DNA from: an uncultured Collinsella sp.
GTDB taxonomy: Bacteria; Actinomycetota; Coriobacteriia; Coriobacteriales; Coriobacteriaceae
Assembly (NCBI GenBank): GCA_900759565.1
Contig: CAAEVV010000042.1
Span: 1 to 48,034, forward strand
Length of the DNA stretch: 48,034 bases
Direction of reading: 5' to 3'
The first letter of the stretch is position 1, and every line of letters begins with the position of its first letter. The notes under the pieces are model-generated. The model was given only the letters and a program-made list of their open reading frames with translations, ran no database searches and had not been told where the DNA came from. Of this stretch, positions 42,168-48,034 are shown piece after piece. A program made the translations under genes and the position numbers.

Positions 42168-43007
42168 ATGGCGATCTATGTGACATCTGATGCTCACGGG
42201 CACGTGCGTGCGCTTGACGAGGCCCTGTCTAAGATCTCGTTGACGTCCGACGACACGCTGTACGTGTTGGGCGACATGATCGATCGCGGGCCCGATCCGG
42301 TCGGCGTTATTAAGCTCGTGCGCTCGCTGCCCAACGCCCGCGTGCTCAAGGGCAATCACGAGCAGATCATGCTCGATGCCATCATTGGCCAGGATTCGCT
42401 CGATGCCGAGACCTGGGATATCAACGGTGGCTGGACGACGCGTGAGCAGCTCAACGACATGGAATTTGAGGCATACGAGGAGCTCGTGCGATGGATGGCC
42501 GCGCTGCCGCTCTACGCGGTGGTCGAGACCGAGGAGCGCCCGTATCTGCTGGTACACGCCGGCATTCAGACCGAGGCGGCGCGGGCGTTTTTGCTTGAGC
42601 ATGGCGTCGATTGTGCCGATGGCGTTGGAGCGGTGGGTGCCGATCGCGAGCTGCTGCAGCAGATGCTCGCGGTGCAGTCGTCCGATGACCTGCTGTGGAT
42701 TCGTCACGGCTATTGGGATGTGCCGACCGGGCTGCTTTCTACCGAGGGTAAGGGCCCGGTCGTTGTGAGCGGTCACACGCCAACAGTGTCGCTCGGGCGC
42801 TATTGCGAGGTCGGTGGTCTTGCGGGGCTCGATGAGGAGTCGGGCCGCGGGCAGATCGTGCGCCTGGGCGGCGAGGACACTGCCGGCATGCCCGATCGCA
42901 TCGACATCGACTGCGCCGCCGCCACCGGCTCCGAGTTCGGCCGCGTGGGCATCCTGCGCCTGGACGACGGGGCGGAGTTCTACGCGAACATCAACCCGGG
43001 CGAATAA
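42168..43007 (+). CDS. Metallophosphoesterase, PrpA/ApaH-like
   Basis: A 279-residue dimetal phosphatase. Motifs in order: SDAHGHV, GDMIDRG, GNHE, and a C-terminal VVSGHTPT. These are characteristic of serine/threonine protein phosphatases and diadenosine tetraphosphatases. The exact substrate is not clear. It starts behind AAGGAGAGG, 10 nt from the ATG. Confidence 0.87.
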   Translation: MAIYVTSDAHGHVRALDEALSKISLTSDDTLYVLGDMIDRGPDPVGVIKLVRSLPNARVLKGNHEQIMLDAIIGQDSLDAETWDINGGWTTREQLNDMEFEAYEELVRWMAALPLYAVVETEERPYLLVHAGIQTEAARAFLLEHGVDCADGVGAVGADRELLQQMLAVQSSDDLLWIRHGYWDVPTGLLSTEGKGPVVVSGHTPTVSLGRYCEVGGLAGLDEESGRGQIVRLGGEDTAGMPDRIDIDCAAATGSEFGRVGILRLDDGAEFYANINPGE

Positions 43008-43121
43008 TCGGTGCAAGGGGTAGCTAATTTGGGACGGGGCTTTTTTGACTACTTTTGCCCTTCTGCCCGCTAATTGATTTCTCTGGGACGGGGATTAAAT
43101 AATCATTTGGCTGCCCGCTGG

Positions 43122-43244
43122 CTAAGTGAGTAGACTTTTTTGGAAATGCCGAGCACCCAACATATTTGCCTCAATAAAACCGCAGGTCACAGACTTGTGC
43201 TCTGTTGGTGTGGTCGGGGATTCGGTAAAAGTCTACTCACTTAG
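43122..43244. repeat. 123-bp MITE-like palindromic element
   Basis: Perfect 18-bp terminal inverted repeats (right end AAAAGTCTACTCACTTAG) at 43122-43139 and 43227-43244, with imperfect pairing continuing inward. The interior is too small to code. GGGACGGGG-type repeat fragments (near 43031 and 43085) lie just to its left, so this 316-bp intergenic region (43008-43323) is entirely repeat-like. Confidence 0.75.
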
Positions 43245-43323
43245 TTTTGCGTGATGAATATTGTCCGCAACGAGACCCCAGACGGGGTGATTCCATCGCA
43301 AATTCCGGTGACCGGGCAGCTAA

Positions 43324-44904
43324 TTAGGCGCCGTATGGGTTGCGGTCGCGTTCGATGCGTCGGCGGATGTGGGCGTACTCGATAATCAGTAGCACCAGGA
43401 GTAGGGCCATGATGGCTAGGTAGCTCACCACAGCGCCCATCAGACCCAGCAGCTTAATCAAGATCACCGGCAGCACCACGCTTGCGGCGAAGCAGATCAG
43501 GTAGATCTTGGTGACGTCTCCAGCGTGGTGCAGCACCGTGATGATGGCGTAGATAAAGTCGATGGCCGCGGTGACGCCGCCGGCGACGACCATCAGCAAC
43601 GCCAGCGTACGGTAGCGCTCAAAGCTGAGGCCGTACATAAAGCTCATGAGGGGGATGCCGGGGCCTGCCATAAATGCGGCGCACACGCCGGTGATGACCA
43701 CGATCAGCGCCATAACGGCAACAATAATCAGGTCAAAGCGACGACGCTTACGAGGATTAGCCCAAATGCTCGACAAGCGTAGGAGCTGCGGTTTATAGAC
43801 AAATCCGATGCTCAGCAAAATAGCCTGCGCCGGAAAGAACAGGGCATTAAAGTACAGCTGGTATTTGTAGGCCAGCGTGCCTTCCATCACAAACTTGGGC
43901 ATGCTCTCGATAAGGTTGAACAAAAAGAGCGCGCCAAAGAGCGGAGCGCACTGGACAAACAGGTGGCCGACCTCGCGCAGGCTCACGCGGCGTGATTTTT
44001 CGGTCTCGAGCAGGGCGAGCGGCGCGGTGACCAGCACGAGCGAGGCGATAGCGGTGACACCCATGGCCATGGCCGCGATGGGCATGCTGCGCGTAAGGAA
44101 CAGCGCCACGCTAAATACCGCGATGACGCCGGCGGAGCGTAGCGTTTGGCTCATGCCGGCCAGGTAGAGTTTATCGGCCTGCTGTAGGCGGCCCTCGTAC
44201 ACGTCCGCCACACCATCGATCACCTTATACAGGTAGACGCCCAGGCCGATCGTCGCCATCTGCGCGTCATAGCCGCGGGCGCTGCTGTACATGAGGCCGC
44301 AGCCTAGGGCGAGCGCTCCGCAAAGCCAGCGATTGAGCTGGTAAGAGGCAAAGGACGTCTTCTCGTCGATATCAGAGACTTGGAAATTGCGCACGCCGTA
44401 GTTGCACGCGATCATGATGAGCGTGCCGGTGACAAAGGCGATAGAGAACTTACCGGCTTCCTCGGCGCCCACAAGCTGCGTGGACACGATGGTGAGCAGC
44501 GGAAACGCGAAGCCCCACACGGCGGTGCCCAGGGTATTCCAGAGATAGTCGCGGCGGGTGGCGTGTTCCTCGTATTCGGCTTCCTGCGTGGAGAAGCCGC
44601 CGCCGTAGACAGCGCCGAGCAGGCGGTTCCACCAGGCGTTGACCATGCGGCGGACGGGACCGGGCTCGCGATCGCGCTCGCGTCGGCGACGCGTGGTTTG
44701 GCCGCTATCGGGCCCGCCGGCGTTGCGCTGACTCAGCTCCTGGATACGTGCGAGCTCCTCGGCGGTATGCGATGCGGGGAAGAGGCCGTTCTCGATGCGT
44801 CCGCCTTGGGCCTTTGCGGTGCCGCCGCTCGCTACGGTGGGGTCGGCGACGCCATTGCGGCGGGCGATGGCGCGGCGGATGCTATCGAGGGGCGTGATGC
44901 TCAA
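43324..44904 (-). CDS. Polysaccharide biosynthesis flippase (Wzx/MATE-like)
   Basis: A 526-residue membrane protein with about 12-14 hydrophobic segments spread over residues 120-520. The first 110 residues are hydrophilic and include an Arg-rich stretch. The pattern fits the MOP superfamily of lipid-linked oligosaccharide exporters. No glycosyltransferase lies next to it. The start is TTG at 44904 with AAAGGA upstream. The cargo cannot be named. Confidence 0.75.
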   Translation of the reverse strand: MSITPLDSIRRAIARRNGVADPTVASGGTAKAQGGRIENGLFPASHTAEELARIQELSQRNAGGPDSGQTTRRRRERDREPGPVRRMVNAWWNRLLGAVYGGGFSTQEAEYEEHATRRDYLWNTLGTAVWGFAFPLLTIVSTQLVGAEEAGKFSIAFVTGTLIMIACNYGVRNFQVSDIDEKTSFASYQLNRWLCGALALGCGLMYSSARGYDAQMATIGLGVYLYKVIDGVADVYEGRLQQADKLYLAGMSQTLRSAGVIAVFSVALFLTRSMPIAAMAMGVTAIASLVLVTAPLALLETEKSRRVSLREVGHLFVQCAPLFGALFLFNLIESMPKFVMEGTLAYKYQLYFNALFFPAQAILLSIGFVYKPQLLRLSSIWANPRKRRRFDLIIVAVMALIVVITGVCAAFMAGPGIPLMSFMYGLSFERYRTLALLMVVAGGVTAAIDFIYAIITVLHHAGDVTKIYLICFAASVVLPVILIKLLGLMGAVVSYLAIMALLLVLLIIEYAHIRRRIERDRNPYGA

Positions 44905-44963
44905 AGCGGAGTCCTTTCTATTACTGCGCTCTAGTATAGACGCGGCGGCGTTTGCTCGTGTTT

Positions 44964-44980
44964 TTGAACAGGTTGTTCAA
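44964..44980. promoter_or_regulatory. 17-bp palindrome between the flippase gene and pckA
   Basis: TTGAACA-GGT-TGTTCAA is a perfect inverted repeat in the 379-bp divergent intergenic region (44905-45283). It could be an operator for either gene. The rest of the region holds the GTCCCC repeats and no gene. Confidence 0.45.
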
Positions 44981-45098
44981 TATTTTCGGCGGCGCCATTC
45001 AGCAGTCGGCACTTAGGGACGTTCCTTATGTGCCAGCACTTTGGGAACGTTCCTAAGTGCCGGCATCCGGGGACATTCCTTGAATGTTGCCTGTTCAA

Positions 45099-45143
45099 GA
45101 GTGTCCCCAATGACTAGGCGTTTAAAAACGTCCCCAATGGCTA
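45099..45143 (+). repeat. Copy 2 of a 45-bp GTCCCCAA-type intergenic repeat
   Basis: Matches 57-101 at 39 of 45 positions. It is directly preceded by several inverted GGGACGTTCC / GGGGACATTCC units (45014-45085). Confidence 0.7.
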
Positions 45144-45283
45144 GGCCGCTTGCCTGTGATTTTTGACCGTTGGGCGGGCGCTTCGCCGTTGCCGCAAAAA
45201 CGTTTTTGCATATCGGGTACAACGGGCTTTACGTGAGTAAAGTGCGCGCCGCGTCCGCGTGTCGCGTTTTTAAAGGAGGCCCC

Positions 45284-46954
45284 ATGCCTGGTGTTACCCC
45301 TGCAGAAGTTCTGTCCAACTTTGGCATTACGCTGGTCGAAGATCCCGCCGAGAATCAGCCCCGCCTGTTGGTCGATCTACCCGCCGCGGAGCTCGTCGAG
45401 CACGCTATCCGCCGCGAAGAAGGTCGCATGGCATCCAACGGCGCGCTGGTGATCGAGACGGGGGAGCGCACTGGTCGTTCTCCCAACGATCGCTTTATCG
45501 TTGACACCCCCGATGTCCACGACAAGATTGCCTGGGGCGCCGTCAACCGCCCGCTTTCGATCGAGAGCTACGAGACCATCAAGGCCGGTATCGTCGACTA
45601 CCTCAACGAGCGCGACGTGTTCGTCACGCGCGGCATGGCGGGCGCCGACCGCAACCACACGCGTCGACTGCTCGTCGCCTGCGAGCGTGCCAGCCAGGCG
45701 CTCTTTATTAAGCAGATGCTCGCCCGTCCGCTCGCCCGCGAAATTGCGCGCACCGCTGAGCCGGACTTTTGCGTGCTCGCCGCTCCCGGCTACCAGTGCG
45801 ATCCCGCCATCAAGGGCCTCAACTCCAGCGCTGCCGTGGTCATCAACTTCCAGGAACGCGTGATTCTGGTTGCCGGCACCGGTTACTCCGGCGAGATCAA
45901 AAAGTCCATCTTCAGCGTCATGAATTACCTGCTGCCCGTCGAGGACGATGTGCTGCCCATGCACTGCTCGGCCAGTATGGATCCCGTCACGCACGAGACC
46001 GCCGTGTTCTTTGGCCTCTCCGGCACGGGCAAGACCACGCTTTCGGCCAACCCCACGCGCCTGCTGATCGGCGATGACGAGCACGGCTGGTCCGACATGG
46101 GTATCTTCAACATCGAGGGCGGCTGCTATGCCAAGTGCGAGGGCCTGGATGCGTTCCACGAGCCCGAGATCTTCAACGCCGTTCGCTTTGGCGCCATCTG
46201 CGAAAACGTGGTGCTCGATGAGAACCGCAAGCCCAACTATGATGACGTCTCGATCACGCACAATACGCGCGTGGCCTATCCCGTCGAGCATATCCCCAAC
46301 GCGTGGACCAAGGGCATGGGCACCATCCCGAGCGTCGTGCTGTTTTTGACCTGCGATGCCTTTGGCGTGCTGCCGCCCATCTCGCGCCTGACGGCCGATG
46401 CCGCCATGTATCACTTTGTGACGGGCTTCACCGCCAAGATCCCCGGCACTGAGGTCGGCGTCACCGAGCCTACGCCCACGTTCTCCTCGCTGTTTGGCGA
46501 GCCGTTTATGCCGCTCGATCCTATGGTCTATGCTAAGATGCTCGGCGAGCGTATCGCCGACGGTCGCACCCGCGTCTATCTGGTCAATACCGGATGGATT
46601 GGCGGCGGTTATGGCGTGGGGCATCGTATCGAGCTTGCCTACACGCGCGCCCTGGTGGCCCGCGCCCTCGACGGTACCATCGAGGACAGCGAGTTCGTGC
46701 ACGACGACATCTTTAACGTCGACATTCCCACTACGTGCCACGGTGTGCCCGACGGCATCCTGGTGCCGCGCCAGTACTGGCAGAGCACCGCGCGCTACGA
46801 CGAGGCAGCGCACAACCTGGCGGTGATGTTTGAGGAGAATTTCGAGAAGAAGTACTCGCACCTGCCCGAGTCCGTCAAAGCCGCCGGCCCGCACGCCCAA
46901 GTACACGCCGACGCTCGTCATCGCGGCCGCGGGCTGCTGGGACTTCGCCACTAG
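45284..46954 (+). CDS. pckA: Phosphoenolpyruvate carboxykinase (ATP)
   Basis: Converts oxaloacetate and ATP to PEP, CO2 and ADP (or the reverse in fermenters), 556 residues. The ATP-type kinase loop GLSGTGKTTLS starts at residue 244, followed by LIGDDEHGW; the substrate motif GERTGRSPNDRF is near the N-terminus. The ATG at 45284 follows AAAGGAGG; an upstream frame from 45170 is not needed. About 20 residues after KAAGP extend past the usual C-terminus and look random, possibly a late frameshift or run-on. Confidence 0.95.
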   Translation: MPGVTPAEVLSNFGITLVEDPAENQPRLLVDLPAAELVEHAIRREEGRMASNGALVIETGERTGRSPNDRFIVDTPDVHDKIAWGAVNRPLSIESYETIKAGIVDYLNERDVFVTRGMAGADRNHTRRLLVACERASQALFIKQMLARPLAREIARTAEPDFCVLAAPGYQCDPAIKGLNSSAAVVINFQERVILVAGTGYSGEIKKSIFSVMNYLLPVEDDVLPMHCSASMDPVTHETAVFFGLSGTGKTTLSANPTRLLIGDDEHGWSDMGIFNIEGGCYAKCEGLDAFHEPEIFNAVRFGAICENVVLDENRKPNYDDVSITHNTRVAYPVEHIPNAWTKGMGTIPSVVLFLTCDAFGVLPPISRLTADAAMYHFVTGFTAKIPGTEVGVTEPTPTFSSLFGEPFMPLDPMVYAKMLGERIADGRTRVYLVNTGWIGGGYGVGHRIELAYTRALVARALDGTIEDSEFVHDDIFNVDIPTTCHGVPDGILVPRQYWQSTARYDEAAHNLAVMFEENFEKKYSHLPESVKAAGPHAQVHADARHRGRGLLGLRH

Positions 46955-46973
46955 CTTCGCCGTGAGTCCATAT

Positions 46974-47007
46974 CCACCACAAAGGGGACAGGCGCCTTTA
47001 TGGTGGT
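46974..47007 (+). repeat. REP-like palindrome, CCACAAAGG family, copy 3
   Basis: CCACCACAAAGG and CCTTTATGGTGG flank the core GGACAGGCG, the same orientation as copy 1. It lies directly after pckA and may help end its transcript. Confidence 0.78.
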
Positions 47008-47008
47008 T

Positions 47009-47037
47009 TTGCTCGCGTGGATGACTCGGGTTACAAT
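47009..47037 (+). promoter_or_regulatory. Promoter before the B3/B4 gene
   Basis: TTGCTC (47009-47014) and TACAAT (47032-47037) are separated by 17 bp. Transcription is expected to start near 47044, giving a leader of about 135 nt. Confidence 0.65.
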
Positions 47038-47079
47038 ACGCTTGACATATCGTCCCCTTCTCCGGATGGGGACAGCGCA

Positions 47080-47137
47080 AGCGCTCTTGTGACGGCACCG
47101 TAGGACTTTGAAGGTGGCCGTTGTAAGGGCGCTTTTT
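47080..47137 (+). terminator. Attenuator-like terminator in the leader of the B3/B4 gene
   Basis: A roughly 20-bp stem, AGCGCTCTTGTGACGGCACC paired with the segment ending GGGCGCT (wobble pairs and one bulge), is followed by TTTTTG. It lies after the promoter and 43 bp before the start codon. An earlier hairpin AGCG-CAAG-CGCT (47074-47085) would use the same left-arm bases, so the two structures are mutually exclusive. A GTCCCC/GGGGAC hairpin comes before it. Confidence 0.7.
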
Positions 47138-47179
47138 GTTTGGGCGCTCGCGTTGGCGCGAATTGTGAAGGGAACACGT

Positions 47180-47899
47180 ATGAAGAGCTTTATTGCCGAG
47201 GATTCATTCTGGGAGCTGTTTCCGCAGGCAGCGGTCGGTGTTGTGGTCGTGGAGGGCATGAAGCCAGCGGCTCAGATTCCTCAAGAGGACGTGGATGCGA
47301 TTGCGGCGTTGCTCGACCGCGCCAATATCGATGCGGGGCGTCATCTGACCAGCGATACTATCAGCGAGAACGCGCCGGTCAAGGCATGGCGCGAGGCCTA
47401 TCGCCTGTTCAAGACTAAAAAGGGCGCCCGCTGCTCGATCGAGAATTTGCTCAAACGCGTGCTCAAAGGCAAACCGGTGGGACACATTACACCGGCGGTG
47501 GATATTTACAACACGGTGTCGCTGTCCTACGCGCTGCCCGTGGGAGGCGAGGACCTGCATGCGATTGAGGGGGATCTTCGCTTGAAGGTGACCGACGGCG
47601 GCGATGCGTTTTTGCCGCTTGGCGAGGAAGCGGATGACCCGACGCTGCCCGGCGAGCTCGCCTACATCGACGATGCGGGCGCCGTGTGCCGCTGCTGGAA
47701 CTGGCGCGACGGCGTTCGAACGGCTCTGTCCGACGATTCGGCCGACGCATTCCTGGCGATTGAGTGTGTAGAGCCCGAGCGAATGGGGGACTGCCAGGCC
47801 GCGATCGATCGCTTAGCCGAGCTGCTCGAGCGCTATCTGGGAGCGACGGTTGTCGTTAAGACGCTTGTGACCCGCGACAATCCCCGCGTGGAGCTGTAG
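47180..47899 (+). CDS. B3/B4 domain protein (PheT-related)
   Basis: A 239-residue protein. GARCSIENLLKRVLKGK, followed by ITPAVDIYNTVSL and ALPVGGED, is characteristic of the B3/B4 domain of the phenylalanyl-tRNA synthetase beta chain, here free-standing. Such proteins may bind or edit tRNA or amino acids, but none is well defined. It starts at ATG 47180 with GAAGGGA upstream and is preceded by a structured leader with a terminator. No synthetase gene is adjacent. Confidence 0.82.
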   Translation: MKSFIAEDSFWELFPQAAVGVVVVEGMKPAAQIPQEDVDAIAALLDRANIDAGRHLTSDTISENAPVKAWREAYRLFKTKKGARCSIENLLKRVLKGKPVGHITPAVDIYNTVSLSYALPVGGEDLHAIEGDLRLKVTDGGDAFLPLGEEADDPTLPGELAYIDDAGAVCRCWNWRDGVRTALSDDSADAFLAIECVEPERMGDCQAAIDRLAELLERYLGATVVVKTLVTRDNPRVEL

Positions 47900-47920
47900 C
47901 TCGTCCCAAACCACCACGCA

Positions 47921-47949
47921 AACCACCACAAAGGTGCCTGTTCCTTTTA
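47921..47949 (-). repeat. REP-like palindrome, CCACAAAGG family, copy 4 (partial)
   Basis: AACCACCACAAAGGTGCCTGTTCC matches the left arm and core of copy 2, but the right arm is lost (TTTTAAT). It lies just after the B3/B4 gene. Confidence 0.6.
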
Positions 47950-47981
47950 ATATGAGCAGGACATTGTCAAGAGGCAAAATC

Positions 47982-48013
47982 GGGCCTGGCCCCAACGATA
48001 TGGGGTCAGGCCC
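47982..48013. terminator. Strong hairpin near the window end
   Basis: GGGCCTGGCCCCA and TGGGGTCAGGCCC form a 13-bp stem with a 6-nt loop and one G-T pair. It is followed by TCTCCCT rather than a T-run, so it may be a terminator or another palindromic repeat. Confidence 0.5.
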
Positions 48014-48034
48014 TCTCCCTATATCAGCCCGTCC

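Noticed and set aside
47041..47180. T-box riboswitch before the B3/B4 gene
   Set aside because: The conserved T-box sequence (AGGGTGGNACCGCG) and specifier-stem architecture are not present; only hairpins and a terminator are seen.

Overview
The window looks like chromosomal DNA from a high-GC Coriobacteriia-type gut actinobacterium, most likely a Collinsella or close relative. This is inference from codon and GC character, gene content (ATP-type PEP carboxykinase, PstSCAB, ABC-F, SerC/SerA with a DUF1015 relative) and the many short dispersed intergenic palindromes; no rRNA or other species marker is present. I see no tRNA, rRNA, CRISPR array, integrase or intact insertion sequence.

Layout. 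0.3-4.0 kb: phosphate ABC transporter pstSCAB. 4.2-7.4 kb: an ABC-F ATPase, a HAD phosphatase and a small DtxR/MntR-like regulator. 7.5-10.4 kb: a zinc/cadmium-type efflux module on the minus strand (ArsR/SmtB sensor, free-standing HMA metallochaperone, P1B ATPase) with three near-identical operator sites. 10.5-18 kb: a Vsr/DUF559-like endonuclease-domain protein, a DEDDh exonuclease, a His-rich heavy-metal permease, YaiI, a DUF308 membrane protein, a nitroreductase with a DtxR-like box, and two tandem histidine phosphatases. 18.1-22.6 kb, minus strand: a degenerate DUF1015 paralogue, an M20 peptidase, serA and serC.

22.7-40.3 kb is a defence island. Its core is a type 1 BREX operon on the plus strand: brxA, brxB, brxC, pglX, pglZ, brxL. 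Two things are unusual. First, PglX is encoded as two separate open reading frames, an 836-residue methyltransferase part and a 322-residue C-terminal part. They are separated by a low-GC gene whose product carries a HEPN-type R-x4-H motif. Second, a run of ten G lies on the start of brxA. The reading frame of a well-placed upstream start codon joins brxA only if the run has nine or twelve G, which suggests phase-variable expression. Downstream are an unrecognised 454-residue gene, a 65-residue gene, and a low-GC DUF3800 gene. The DUF3800 gene is preceded by a consensus promoter and a strong terminator, which together delimit a candidate small RNA of about 90 nt. A Phd-like orphan antitoxin borders the island on the left.

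40.3-48 kb is again housekeeping: a NhaP-type cation/proton antiporter, a PrpA/ApaH-like phosphatase, a polysaccharide flippase, pckA, and a B3/B4-domain protein behind a leader with a strong terminator hairpin. Intergenic regions carry at least three families of short palindromic repeats (REP-like or MITE-like).

All functional assignments were made by reading the protein sequences; no database search was run.
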